From: an uncultured Oscillospiraceae bacterium
GTDB lineage: Bacteria; Bacillota; Clostridia; Oscillospirales; Oscillospiraceae
Direction: 5' to 3'
Assembly (NCBI GenBank): GCA_934636655.1
Contig: CAKUAS010000001.1
Location: 136,132-200,131 of the forward strand
Length of the DNA: 64,000 nt
The first letter of the stretch is position 1; every line of letters starts with the position of its first letter. The notes below the pieces were generated by a model, which was not told the DNA's origin, did no database searches, and saw only the letters and a list, made by a program, of their open reading frames with translations. This document shows positions 26,324 through 35,131 of the stretch, piece after piece. A program made the position numbers and the translations under genes.

Positions 26324-27520
26324 ATGAATTTATCCGAAAAGAAGCTTAATATAGACTATTCGCTCCTGCAGATCGCCTACTGGGTCACAAGCGCCGTAGT
26401 TTTTTGCTTTACGACCGTGTTTCTGCAATTTCGCGGCTACTCAAACTACGAGATCGGCATTGTGTTCGCCGTCGGCAACATCATAGGCTTTGTGATCCAG
26501 CCGCTCATAGCAGGCTATGTCGATCGCAGCAACCGGCGCACTCTGCTCAGGTGCATACGTATAACGGCAGTACTTGCTGTATTTCTCATGCTGGCGGTGT
26601 ATATGCTTCCGTCGGGCAGCGTTTCGCTCATCGGAGCTTATGCCCTGCTCGTCGCCGGAAACACGCTGCTCAATCCCCTGTGCATCTCTCTGAGCTTTTA
26701 CATTGAAAGTTGGGGCTGCGGCATAAACTTCAGCCGCGCGAGGGCGCTCGGCTCATTGTCGTACGCAACAAGCAATGTTATACTCGGCATGTTGGTGCAG
26801 CGCGTGAGCGAAAACTCCGTGCCGATGGCTTTTATAGCATTCTCCGCTCTTCTTGGATTGGCTACGCTGCTGTTTGTACCCGGAGACCGAGCTCATCGCG
26901 CAGCTCCCACTGCGCAGCAGTCACAGGTAATGACCGAAAAGCCGAGCGGTCTGCTTGAATTTGCACGTGAGAACAAGCGCTTCATGCTGTTCCTTCTCGG
27001 CACTGCGACGCTGTACTTCACACACGGTATGATCGGCAACTTCATGATCGAGTTTATTCGCAATATAGGCGGCGGCAGCGAGGATATGGGCAATGTGCTC
27101 GCCTTTATGACGGTCGTGGAGGTGCCCGTTATGCTGCTGTTTGAGCGTCTTACGCAGCGTTTTAGGTGCTCTTCCCTGCTGCGCTTTGCGGTCGTAATGT
27201 TTACCGTCAAGGAGCTCATGATATATTTTTCATCAAGCATACCTGCGCTGTACGCCGCCGAGGCGCTTCAGGCGTTCTCGTTTGCGCTGTTTGTACCGGC
27301 ATCGGTGAGGTACGTTGACGAGGTCATATCAAAGCACAACGCCGTCAAGGGGCAGGCATTCGTAACCTCGATGATGACGCTCGGCAGCATATTCGCAAGC
27401 TACATAGGCGGCCTGCTTCTTGATACCTCCACGCCGAAATTTACACTGCTCATCGGCGTTATTGTATCCGCCGTCGGAACGCTCATTATGCTCGGCGCAA
27501 TACAAACGACCGAGAACTAA
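26324..27520 (+). CDS. MFS transporter
   Basis: 398 aa, about 12 hydrophobic segments, major facilitator superfamily; substrate unknown. The loop 2-3 motif appears as AGYVDRSNRRTLLRC, and a second-half equivalent as FERLTQRFRCSSLLR. The overall form resembles the nucleoside/maltose-permease-like MFS_1 group common in gut Clostridia. I use the ATG at 26324, because the predicted transcript begins after the upstream in-frame ATG at 26288; the Shine-Dalgarno is weak. Monocistronic. Confidence 0.82.
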   Translation: MNLSEKKLNIDYSLLQIAYWVTSAVVFCFTTVFLQFRGYSNYEIGIVFAVGNIIGFVIQPLIAGYVDRSNRRTLLRCIRITAVLAVFLMLAVYMLPSGSVSLIGAYALLVAGNTLLNPLCISLSFYIESWGCGINFSRARALGSLSYATSNVILGMLVQRVSENSVPMAFIAFSALLGLATLLFVPGDRAHRAAPTAQQSQVMTEKPSGLLEFARENKRFMLFLLGTATLYFTHGMIGNFMIEFIRNIGGGSEDMGNVLAFMTVVEVPVMLLFERLTQRFRCSSLLRFAVVMFTVKELMIYFSSSIPALYAAEALQAFSFALFVPASVRYVDEVISKHNAVKGQAFVTSMMTLGSIFASYIGGLLLDTSTPKFTLLIGVIVSAVGTLIMLGAIQTTEN

Positions 27521-27552
27521 AAAAGAGACTTGTCAATGACAAGTCTCTCTTA
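27518..27552. terminator. Bidirectional terminator between the MFS and ceramidase-like genes
   Basis: AGAGACTTGTCA / TGACAAGTCTCT with flanking A- and T-rich sides. Confidence 0.85.
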
Positions 27553-27565
27553 GTTCTTTGTTGGT

Positions 27566-29791
27566 TTATGCGGTAACGTTAAACGGTGAGCTCTCCACAG
27601 TGAACGGTATATAAGTCATTTTCGCCTTGACAAGGCGCTTTGCGATGCCGTTATAGACAAGTCTGTACGTTTTGCCGTCAAGGTTATCGCCTTTTATGAG
27701 CCAGCCGACGGTGGCGGTCCAGCCGTCGCGCGCGGAGTTTACGCAGCGGAAGGTGGTGTAGGGATCCGTATCCGTGAGAACGGTGACCCATGTTCCATCC
27801 ACAAGCTTCTGCACCTCCATATAGCTGTAGCCCTCAACAAGCTCACTGTCCTTGAGCGTGAGGATAGATACGTGTCTGGGGTTTACGCCGGTGAAGGAGG
27901 CCGTTACCCACTCACCTTTTGCATATTCGGCTTTGCTCACGTCGCTTTTAAGCTGTCCATAGCCCTTGCGGTCGATGACGGGGTCGGCTATGGCCGCAGC
28001 GGTGTAGACGAGCTTAAAGGGCGTTTTCTGCATAAGAGTCGCGCCGGTGTCGGATTTCTTGCCGCTTACGATGCCTTGCGCGAGCTTATCGAGCTCCTGC
28101 GTCAGTGCCGCTCCCGACCACGGACCGAACAGGCAGGTCGCGCCCTCGTAATGCTGCGCGGCGTACTCCTCGCGGGTCGTGACATACTGGCTGTAGGCGT
28201 TGGCGTGGGTCGCGATTATGACCTTTTTGACTCCTGCCTCCGCGAGCGTTTTTTCGAGCACGGCGCGGGTCCTGTTTGCCTGCTCAAACGTGAGCTCAAA
28301 GGGCACGCCCGCAATGGCGACGCTGCCCATGCGCATTATCTGCAGGGGCTGCGCCTTCTGCATGAGCTTGCCGACCGCAAGACACACGACCTTTTCGGCC
28401 TGAGCCTCGTCATATCCGTCGGATTGCAGTATCTTCATTGCCGTCGGCCAAAGAGGCTTAAACAGATATTGCAGACCCTTGAGGTCGATCATCTTAAAAT
28501 CGCAGGGTATGCGTTCATAGCTCTGCGTCTCCTCGTTCCACACGAATTGATGCCTCACGGTGCCCTCGGCGGCGTTATCGACGGGAGCGCCCTCCTCGTC
28601 GCCGGCTATTATGTCCGCGCCGATACAGGGCTCGCTTGTTTTGACTGTGCCGGCAGACAGATCGTCATAGGGCATGTAGTATTCACCGACATAGCTCGTG
28701 TCAACGGTGATGTCGGAAAAATCGACAGCGGTATAATTCACCGCAAAGTCGCCCGTGAGCGGTATACGCTCAGCGGAATTTATAAGCTTAAGTGCGGCAT
28801 CAGCTTCCTTCTGCCCGTGGATGATCTGATTTTCGATAACATCCGTGCCGTATATCTCGTTCGGGCGCAGGAACGCCTCGTGGTAATCGGCATCGTTTAC
28901 GGCGTTGGGGCTCGTATCGCCGCTGTCGGCCTGAGCGAAGGCCGCAACAAAGCCGTCGCCGATCTGCTCTTCGACCTTGAGTGCGGCATAGCCCTTATGG
29001 TCGGAGGCAACGAGCTTATTATCAATACCGTTAGATGTTCCGTGCGAGCCGAAGAAGTTGAAGAAGCCGATATCCTTTCCGCCGCTGTCGGTGAGGATCA
29101 CGCCGGCCATCTCTCGATTGTAGGCTTTCTTTGCGGCTTCAAGGCCGGTTTCGTAGCTGAAAGTGCCGTCGGCATTTACGGTATAGCCGTAGTTTCCGAC
29201 ATTCTTATTGGTCAGGAAAGCATCGGCCGAGCGGTTCGATGCGCTGATATCGGTCTGACCGTAAACGAGCGAGGCCGAGCCCGGTACGCGGTTATCGTAC
29301 GCCTGCTCTATTGCCTTGGCAATGCCCCTGACGATGATCTTGTAGCTCTCGTCATCGTAGCCGGGAACGCCGTTTATGAGGTCATACAGGGCAAACCACG
29401 AGGTATTCGAGGTCGACGAGTGGCAGTGAGTCGCCGTGAGCATGACGTTTTCCTCGGAAAACACGGTATAGTTGTCTTCTCTGAGCTTTGACATTACGCC
29501 GGGCTTGATGCTCTCGGTCATGTGCACAAGCTCCGCCGAAACGAATACAACAGGCGTTTCACCATCGTCGATGACAAACGCGCGGGCGTAAAGCCTCGTG
29601 AGCAATCCCTCCATGAGGTCGCCGAGCGAGTTATAGCCCGTGCTGATATCGGTGATGGGACCTGTAATATCGACCTTTGCCGCACCGACCTTGAGCCTGC
29701 CGTCTCCGTCGGCAAGTCCAAAGGGCATGAGCGTCAGCAGCATCAACACGCACAGCGCAAGACTTAAAATAACTTTCAAAAGCTTTTTCAT
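27566..29791 (-). CDS. Secreted neutral/alkaline ceramidase-like hydrolase
   Basis: 741 aa with signal peptide MKKLLKVILSLALCVLMLLT. Neutral ceramidases cleave the amide of ceramide to sphingosine and fatty acid with a zinc site. Visible family features: VGAAKVDITGP at the mature N-terminus, zinc-ligand motif TATHCHSS (His122, His124), FFGSHGTSN (His250), SDHKGYA and the nucleophile motif GDTSPN (residues 291-296, Ser294; usual form GDVSPN). A C-terminal beta-sandwich follows (after about residue 600), with no anchor. Monocistronic; promoter TTGCCC-16-TAAACT at 29840-29813. The true amide substrate is not shown; dietary or host sphingolipids are a guess. Confidence 0.85.
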   Translation of the reverse strand: MKKLLKVILSLALCVLMLLTLMPFGLADGDGRLKVGAAKVDITGPITDISTGYNSLGDLMEGLLTRLYARAFVIDDGETPVVFVSAELVHMTESIKPGVMSKLREDNYTVFSEENVMLTATHCHSSTSNTSWFALYDLINGVPGYDDESYKIIVRGIAKAIEQAYDNRVPGSASLVYGQTDISASNRSADAFLTNKNVGNYGYTVNADGTFSYETGLEAAKKAYNREMAGVILTDSGGKDIGFFNFFGSHGTSNGIDNKLVASDHKGYAALKVEEQIGDGFVAAFAQADSGDTSPNAVNDADYHEAFLRPNEIYGTDVIENQIIHGQKEADAALKLINSAERIPLTGDFAVNYTAVDFSDITVDTSYVGEYYMPYDDLSAGTVKTSEPCIGADIIAGDEEGAPVDNAAEGTVRHQFVWNEETQSYERIPCDFKMIDLKGLQYLFKPLWPTAMKILQSDGYDEAQAEKVVCLAVGKLMQKAQPLQIMRMGSVAIAGVPFELTFEQANRTRAVLEKTLAEAGVKKVIIATHANAYSQYVTTREEYAAQHYEGATCLFGPWSGAALTQELDKLAQGIVSGKKSDTGATLMQKTPFKLVYTAAAIADPVIDRKGYGQLKSDVSKAEYAKGEWVTASFTGVNPRHVSILTLKDSELVEGYSYMEVQKLVDGTWVTVLTDTDPYTTFRCVNSARDGWTATVGWLIKGDNLDGKTYRLVYNGIAKRLVKAKMTYIPFTVESSPFNVTA

Positions 29792-29812
29792 CCATTATTC
29801 CCTCTTTGTGAT

Positions 29813-29840
29813 AGTTTACCATATAAAGCTGTGTGGGCAA
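29813..29840 (-). promoter_or_regulatory. Possible sigma-A promoter of the ceramidase-like gene
   Basis: Minus strand TTGCCC (29840-29835), 16 bp, TAAACT (29818-29813). GAGGG lies 8-9 nt before the ATG. Confidence 0.5.
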
Positions 29841-29901
29841 TAGTGAATTTAATTATTTATTAATAATTTATGCAGCAAAATCGACAAAAGAGCACATACT
29901 G

Positions 29902-30261
29902 TCACTTAATCAACTTTTTGAACTTACTTATAGCCTCCCGCTCGCTTGATGCGAAATAAACATCACCGCCTTTGTTGCTTTCATATATAAAGTCGTGCAG
30001 GGGCTTGCTCGTATAGCGCGAATAGTCGCCGTATGTCGCTATGCGGCCGCCGTAGTTTATTATCTTTTGCAGCACTTCACCGGCCAGACCGCTGCTGAGA
30101 ACAAAAAACGGCTCGGCAATAAGCTTTTTCGATATGACGATATTCTTTGTCCCGGCCTCGTACTTTGCGCTCATCAGCACGTCAAGCGCCGACCGGGCGT
30201 CGGCGATGACCACGCTGTCGCTTTCAATGACCGCGCAATTTGCTTCTTTTCTGATATTCAT
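29902..30261 (-). CDS. DUF4180 domain protein
   Basis: 119 aa, one DUF4180 domain of unknown function: SALDVLMSAKYE, FFVLSSGLAGEVLQKIINYGG, YGDYSRYTSKPLHDFIYESNKGG. Family members appear as small cytosolic proteins, sometimes near regulators. ATG at 30261 follows AAGGTG. Lies beyond the lysS terminator, which sits between lysS and this gene, so expression may depend on read-through or a weak own promoter. Confidence 0.8.
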   Translation of the reverse strand: MNIRKEANCAVIESDSVVIADARSALDVLMSAKYEAGTKNIVISKKLIAEPFFVLSSGLAGEVLQKIINYGGRIATYGDYSRYTSKPLHDFIYESNKGGDVYFASSEREAISKFKKLIK

Positions 30262-30285
30262 TTTTTCACCTTCTATAAAGAATAA

Positions 30286-30312
30286 GGGCAGTCTGATCAT
30301 ATCAGACTGCCC
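30286..30312 (-). terminator. Terminator of the greA-lysS transcript
   Basis: Perfect stem GGGCAGTCTGAT / ATCAGACTGCCC, then TTATTCTTT on the minus strand. Confidence 0.82.
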
Positions 30313-30327
30313 GTCAGTTTAAACTTA

Positions 30328-32265
30328 TCAGTACATTTTTGCGCCGGCCGGAATATGCGGATCGAGCATCAGCAGATGCAGGCGCTCCTCGTCGTTTTCG
30401 TGGTGAACGGCGGATATGAGCATACCGCTGGAATCGATGCCCATCATCGGGCGCGGCGGAAGATTTGTTATAGCAACACAGGTCTTTCCGACAAGCTCTT
30501 CCGGCTCGTAATACTCGTGGATACCGGAAAGTATGACACGATCGGTGCCGGTACCATCGTCGAGAGTAAACTTGAGAAGCTTCTTGGACTTCTTGACCGC
30601 CTCGCAGGCTTTGACTTTTACTGCGCGGAAGTCGGACTTGGAGAAGGTCTCAAAGTCGACGAAATCTGAGAACAGAGGCTCTATCTGGACGTTCGAGAAA
30701 TCGATCTTCTCATCCTCAGTCTGAGCAAAGGGTACGGAAGCTGCCTTTTCGGGCTTTTTATCCATGTCCAGAGGCTTCATTGTCGGGAAGAGGATAACGT
30801 CGCGGATGGAACTTGCTCCGGTCAGGAGCATGACGCAGCGGTCAATGCCGATGCCGAGGCCGCCAGTGGGAGGCATGCCGTACTCAAGCGCGTTTATGAA
30901 GTCATCGTCCATCATGCCGGCCTCATCGTCGCCCTTGGCGCGAAGCTCGACCTGCTTGAGGAAGCGCTGCTTCTGGTCGATGGGGTCATTGAGCTCTGAG
31001 AAGGCATTACCCATCTCGCTGCGGCAGATAAACAGCTCAAAACGCTCTGTCAGGCGCGGATCCTTGGGAGAGCGCTTTGCAAGCGGCGACACATCGACAG
31101 GGTGCATGGTGATAAACGTAGGCTGGATGAGCTTTTCCTCGACAAGCTGGTCAAAGCTCTCATACAGGGCGTGACCCCAGGTGGGCTCGACCTTGTCCAT
31201 ATCTACCCCCGCCGCTTTTGCGGCGGCGACTGCCTCAGCGTCGCCTTCGATCGCCATGAAGTCAACGCCAACGTATTTTTTAACAGCCTCTGCCATGGTC
31301 AGGCGCTCCCAGCCGGGAGTGAGGTCGATCTCGCAGCCCTGCCATGTGCACTTATAAGTGCCGAGTATCTTCATCGCGGCGCCGGACAGGAGGTCTTCAA
31401 ACAGATCCATCATGTCGTTAAAATCGGCGTAGGACTGGTACAGCTCAACAGTCGTGAACTCGGGGTTATGCTTTGTGTCCATGCCCTCATTGCGGAAGAT
31501 GCGGCCGATCTCGTAGACACGCTCAATGCCGCCGACGATCAGGCGCTTGAGGTTGAGCTCGGTGGCAATGCGCAGGAACATGTCGATATCCAGCGTATTG
31601 TGGTGGGTTATGAACGGACGTGCAGTTGCGCCGCCGGAAATAGTGTTAAGTACGGGTGTCTCAACTTCCATGTAGCCTCTGCCGTCGAGGAAGGAACGGA
31701 CATAGCTTATGAACTTCGAGCGGATCTCGAAGTTGCGGCGGCTATCGTCGCTCATTATGAGGTCAACGTAACGCTGACGGTATTTGAGCTCTGTGCTGGT
31801 CATGCCGTGGAACTTCTCCGGCAGGGGGCGCAGGCTCTTGGACAGCAGAGTCACGGACTCGACATGGACGGAGATCTCTTCGGTCTTGGTCTTGAACACG
31901 AAGCCGGAAACACCGATGATATCGCCGATATCGTACTTGCGGAAGTCGGCAAACTCCTGCTCGGAGACCGCGTCCTTGCGGATGTACAGCTGGATACTTC
32001 CGTGATCGTCTTTAATGTGGCAGAATATCGCCTTACCCATACCACGCTTGGACATCATGCGACCGGCGACCTTTACGGTCTTGCCGTCAAAGGCATCATA
32101 CTCCGACTTTATCTCATCTGAATACGCGCTTCTGACAAAACGTGTCTGAGTAAAAGGGTCTCTTCCCTCTTCCTGAAGCGCCTTGAGCTTATCGCGTCTT
32201 ATCTGAAGCAGCTCGCTGAGCTCCTGCTCCGGTGCTGCGGTCTCATTGATCTTATTCTCACTCAT
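30328..32265 (-). CDS. lysS: Lysyl-tRNA synthetase (class II) fused to a C-terminal tRNA-binding (Trbp111/EMAP-II-like) domain
   Basis: Charges tRNA-Lys. 645 aa against about 500 for ordinary LysS. Residues 1 to about 500 are a complete enzyme: OB-fold anticodon domain (VKVAGRMMSKRGMGKAIF), motif 2 region (RIFRNEGMDTKHNPEFTTVELY) and motif 3 (YGMPPTGGLGIGIDRCVML). After a Lys-rich linker (KPEKAASVPFAQTEDE) comes a second OB-fold, FSKSDFRAVKVKACEAVKKS...VGKTCVAITNLPPRPMMGI, as found at the C-terminus of MetG or as free Trbp111. It probably raises affinity for tRNA. Starts 11 nt after greA and is co-transcribed. Confidence 0.95.
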   Translation of the reverse strand: MSENKINETAAPEQELSELLQIRRDKLKALQEEGRDPFTQTRFVRSAYSDEIKSEYDAFDGKTVKVAGRMMSKRGMGKAIFCHIKDDHGSIQLYIRKDAVSEQEFADFRKYDIGDIIGVSGFVFKTKTEEISVHVESVTLLSKSLRPLPEKFHGMTSTELKYRQRYVDLIMSDDSRRNFEIRSKFISYVRSFLDGRGYMEVETPVLNTISGGATARPFITHHNTLDIDMFLRIATELNLKRLIVGGIERVYEIGRIFRNEGMDTKHNPEFTTVELYQSYADFNDMMDLFEDLLSGAAMKILGTYKCTWQGCEIDLTPGWERLTMAEAVKKYVGVDFMAIEGDAEAVAAAKAAGVDMDKVEPTWGHALYESFDQLVEEKLIQPTFITMHPVDVSPLAKRSPKDPRLTERFELFICRSEMGNAFSELNDPIDQKQRFLKQVELRAKGDDEAGMMDDDFINALEYGMPPTGGLGIGIDRCVMLLTGASSIRDVILFPTMKPLDMDKKPEKAASVPFAQTEDEKIDFSNVQIEPLFSDFVDFETFSKSDFRAVKVKACEAVKKSKKLLKFTLDDGTGTDRVILSGIHEYYEPEELVGKTCVAITNLPPRPMMGIDSSGMLISAVHHENDEERLHLLMLDPHIPAGAKMY

Positions 32266-32276
32266 ACTATACCCTC

Positions 32277-32765
32277 TTAATCGTTTTCTACGGAAAGTAT
32301 CTCAAAATGCAGCTCACCGGCAGGCGCTTCGACGGTGATCTTCTCGCCTGCGACATGGCCATACAGACCACGGCCAAAGGGCGAATCATCGGATACGCGA
32401 CCCTCCATTGGGTTTGCCTCCTGCGAGCCTACGATGGTGTATTCTTCTTCGTAGCCATCCTCAACATCGCGCACCTTTACACGGCTGCCGAGAGTGATCG
32501 CACCCTTGCGCATGCCGGTATCGACTTTTTCAACGATCTCGGCGTTCTCGATCAGGCTCTTGAGTTCGGCAATTCTGGAATAGAGCTTGCCCTGCTCGGT
32601 TTTTGCCTCGTCATATTCGCTGTTTTCCGAAAGGTCGCCGAAGCTGCGCGCTTCCTTGATCTGCTCGGCAACTTCCTTCGCCTTATCGGTCTCAAGGTAC
32701 AGAAGCTCCTTTTTGAGCGCTTCAAGGCGCTCCTGACTCATTTTAAATCTGCTTTCGGTAGCCAT
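32277..32765 (-). CDS. greA: Transcription elongation factor GreA
   Basis: Rescues backtracked RNA polymerase by stimulating transcript cleavage. 162 aa. N-terminal coiled coil with the acidic tip LSENSEYDEAKTEQG, C-terminal FKBP-like domain IVGSQEANPMEGRVSDDSPFGRGLYGH. Directly upstream of lysS, the common Clostridial arrangement; ctp lies 41 nt upstream. Confidence 0.96.
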   Translation of the reverse strand: MATESRFKMSQERLEALKKELLYLETDKAKEVAEQIKEARSFGDLSENSEYDEAKTEQGKLYSRIAELKSLIENAEIVEKVDTGMRKGAITLGSRVKVRDVEDGYEEEYTIVGSQEANPMEGRVSDDSPFGRGLYGHVAGEKITVEAPAGELHFEILSVEND

Positions 32766-32806
32766 TACTTAGCTCTCCTTTTAATCCTTATTTATTGATT
32801 GAAATC

Positions 32807-33973
32807 TCAGCTCAAGGCCCTTATTGCCGCGTTGAGCTGGACTTTTGTGTCCTTTTCGGTGTTGTGCGCCTCTATATCAGGCTTTATGCCGCCGGCCTCG
32901 GCAAGGTCGACTCGCTTGGGTGTCAGGTACTTGTTGGTCGAAATGTGTATCGCACCGCCGTTTGAAAGCTCTATCGTCACCTGACTTCTGGCCTTGCCGG
33001 TCGTATGCTCGCCGACTATGGTCGCCCAGTCATACTCCTGAAGTGCTGCTGCAAAAAACTCCGCTGCGCTGTAGCTGTTTTCGTTCACAAGAACAGCCAT
33101 TTTTGCGCTCAGGCAAACTTTGTCCGAAGTCTTGACAGTCTCTTTTCCTGACTTATCGACGCTTACGAATAGATCGCCGTCAGGGAGAAGGTAATCGAGC
33201 AGCGAGACAAGCTCGCTCACAAGGCCGCCTGGGTTATCTCGAACATCGAAGATAAACGACTTTGCGCCCTCGGCAGTAAGCTTTTCGATAGCTCCGATCG
33301 TACCTTCGCTGCATCCGGCTTCAAAATTTGCGATTTTGATATAGCCGATATTATTCTCGAGCATTTTCGAAGATATCGGGTTTTTGTAGATCACTTCACA
33401 GGATATCTTAACTGTCGACTCTGTTCCTTTGGAATCGGCAACGACCATCGGAAAATCCTTATTGAGCTTTGAGCGAATAAGCTCCTGAAGCTCTGTCGTC
33501 GCCATGCCATCGGTCGCCTGTCCGTCAACGGAAACTATCGTCTGGCCGACGTTCAGTCCCGCAGTCGCAGCCGGAGTTCCGTCATCGACGGCGAATATCT
33601 CGAACTTACCTTTATCGTTAAGCTTCACGCTTACACCAATGCCGGCATACTCGTTCGATGATGACAGCTTGTATGCTGCGTACTCCTCGGGACTCATGTA
33701 ATAGCTCCACTTATCATCAATGCTGCGCACCATCGCGGATGCCGCGGCATTATAGAGCGTATCATCGTTGACATCGCCGATGTAGTTTTCATTTATGATC
33801 TTTTCGATCTCGACATACGCCTTAGCATCCTCAAAATACTTCTGCGCGCCAAAGCCGCCGGTCGTTATAAGATACGTCGCAACAGCTGTTGCAACCATGA
33901 CGACGAGGGCCACTATTATAAGATGGATAAACTTAAATTTTCTGCCGAAACCGGGCCGTGAGCGTTTTTCCAT
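32807..33973 (-). CDS. S41-family C-terminal processing peptidase (CtpA/CtpB type)
   Basis: Membrane-anchored, extracytoplasmic serine protease, 388 aa. One N-terminal membrane helix (IHLIIVALVVMVATAVATYLI), PDZ domain (AGIGVSVKLNDKGKFEIF...GLNVGQTIVSVDGQ), then the protease core: DVRDNPGG, catalytic Ser in NENSYSAAEFFAAAL and catalytic Lys in GEHTTGKARSQ. In Firmicutes this gene commonly follows ftsEX and may act in envelope remodelling or signalling; B. subtilis CtpB is a sporulation protease. Here a 55-residue membrane protein lies between it and ftsX. Confidence 0.92.
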   Translation of the reverse strand: MEKRSRPGFGRKFKFIHLIIVALVVMVATAVATYLITTGGFGAQKYFEDAKAYVEIEKIINENYIGDVNDDTLYNAAASAMVRSIDDKWSYYMSPEEYAAYKLSSSNEYAGIGVSVKLNDKGKFEIFAVDDGTPAATAGLNVGQTIVSVDGQATDGMATTELQELIRSKLNKDFPMVVADSKGTESTVKISCEVIYKNPISSKMLENNIGYIKIANFEAGCSEGTIGAIEKLTAEGAKSFIFDVRDNPGGLVSELVSLLDYLLPDGDLFVSVDKSGKETVKTSDKVCLSAKMAVLVNENSYSAAEFFAAALQEYDWATIVGEHTTGKARSQVTIELSNGGAIHISTNKYLTPKRVDLAEAGGIKPDIEAHNTEKDTKVQLNAAIRALS

Positions 33974-34024
33974 TCAGTCTCTCCTTTGCTTCAGATGAAT
34001 AAAACACATGGTTAACAGTACGTT

Positions 34025-34051
34025 TGACTGGCAGCCAAAAGGCCGCCAGTC
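34025..34051. repeat. GC-rich stem-loop between ctp and the microprotein gene
   Basis: GACTGGC-AGCC AAAA GGCC-GCCAGTC, nearly perfect. No T-run on either side, so it is more likely an mRNA-processing or partial attenuation structure than a terminator. Confidence 0.6.
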
Positions 34052-34065
34052 AAGCATATATGTTA

Positions 34066-34233
34066 TTAAATAAAGTTTTTGTCTATACACTGCTGCACAG
34101 CAGTTTCAGTTGCTTCCGTCTTGCACTGCTCAAGTCCGTCGGCCCTTACGGGGATCATCGTGAGCACAAGGCTGAGTATCATGGTCAGCACAAGGATTAT
34201 TGCCAGTATAGATACAACTATTCTTCTGTTCAT
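34066..34233 (-). CDS. Small membrane protein (55 aa) between ftsX and ctp
   Basis: Not similar to anything I recognise. ATG at 34233, 10 nt after the ftsX stop, with CAGGGA just upstream; TAA at 34066. Sequence begins MNRRIVVSILAIILVLTMIL, continues with a single hydrophobic helix to about residue 28 (SLVLTMIPV), then a short extracytoplasmic tail (RADGLEQCKTEATETAVQQC IDKNFI) with two cysteines 11 residues apart. The positive N-terminus predicts the tail outside. Position in an ftsE-ftsX-?-ctp operon suggests a link to FtsEX or the protease, by context only. Confidence 0.6.
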   Translation of the reverse strand: MNRRIVVSILAIILVLTMILSLVLTMIPVRADGLEQCKTEATETAVQQCIDKNFI

Positions 34234-34243
34234 TCCCTGATCC

Positions 34244-35131
34244 TCACACCTTGAGGTAATTTCTGATCGCTATCACGCCGCCGACAGCGCCGACAAGAAC
34301 GCCGACAGCCATAAATGCGATGAGTACAATAGCCCAGACATCTGTAAACGGTACGATCTGCACAAAGGATATTGCAAGACTCTGCGCGACCTTGGTCTCC
34401 AGCGCCTTATACAGTCCCCACTGAGCGAGGAACGCAAGGCCGCCGCCGACAATACCGAGCACAAGGCCTTCGACTACGAAGGGGCAGCGGATAAAGCTGT
34501 TGGACGCACCGACCATCTTCATAATGGCGATCTCCTCGCGTCTGCCGTAGGTAGCAAGCTTTATGGTATTGCTCATTATAAACAGTGACACGAAGCCGAG
34601 GACCGCAATAAGCACGAGCGATACGACACTTATGACATTGCGCACGGAGATAAACTTATCAGCGAACTCCGTTGGGGCGTTAACCTTGACAATACCGTCG
34701 ACATTTTCAATGGCTGTCTTTGTTGCGTCCATCTGGCTGAGGTCAACGAGCTGGATAACAAAGCGATGGCGGAAAACCTCGTCATCAAGGCCTTCCATGA
34801 GGCTTTCGTCATACTTTTCGAGGAAGTTCTGCCTTGCCTCGCTGCGGCTGACGAAATCAACGCTTGCAACGTTATCGAGCGCTTCAAGCTTTGTCTGTAT
34901 CTGGCCTGTAGCTTCCTGAGCGGTCATATCCTCGTCAACGTAAGCAAGGATCTGATTCTGGTTACCGATATCCTCGACGATTTGATTGACGTTTATATCA
35001 AGAAGCGTAAAGCTGCCCATTACTATAAGGCAGGCAATTATTATCGTTATAGAGGCAAAGGACATAAAGCCATGGGTAAAGATATTGCGGAAGCCCTCAC
35101 CTATAAGATATCCGTATCTATTCAACTTCAT
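34244..35131 (-). CDS. ftsX: Cell-division ABC transporter permease FtsX
   Basis: Membrane half of FtsEX, which relays ATP hydrolysis to periplasmic or extracellular wall hydrolases. 295 aa, four membrane helices: helix 1 near residues 22-43, an extracellular domain (residues about 45-165, QNQILAYVDEDMTAQEATGQ), then three C-terminal helices with the EEIAIMKMVGASNSFIRCPF coupling segment. Overlaps ftsE by 14 nt. No M23/coiled-coil hydrolase gene follows, unlike many Firmicute ftsEX loci. Confidence 0.93.
   Translation of the reverse strand: MKLNRYGYLIGEGFRNIFTHGFMSFASITIIIACLIVMGSFTLLDINVNQIVEDIGNQNQILAYVDEDMTAQEATGQIQTKLEALDNVASVDFVSRSEARQNFLEKYDESLMEGLDDEVFRHRFVIQLVDLSQMDATKTAIENVDGIVKVNAPTEFADKFISVRNVISVVSLVLIAVLGFVSLFIMSNTIKLATYGRREEIAIMKMVGASNSFIRCPFVVEGLVLGIVGGGLAFLAQWGLYKALETKVAQSLAISFVQIVPFTDVWAIVLIAFMAVGVLVGAVGGVIAIRNYLKV

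Noticed and set aside
27872..29491. A 539-codon plus-strand frame
   Set aside because: Opposite the ceramidase-like gene, which has a signal peptide and catalytic motifs; the plus frame has neither.
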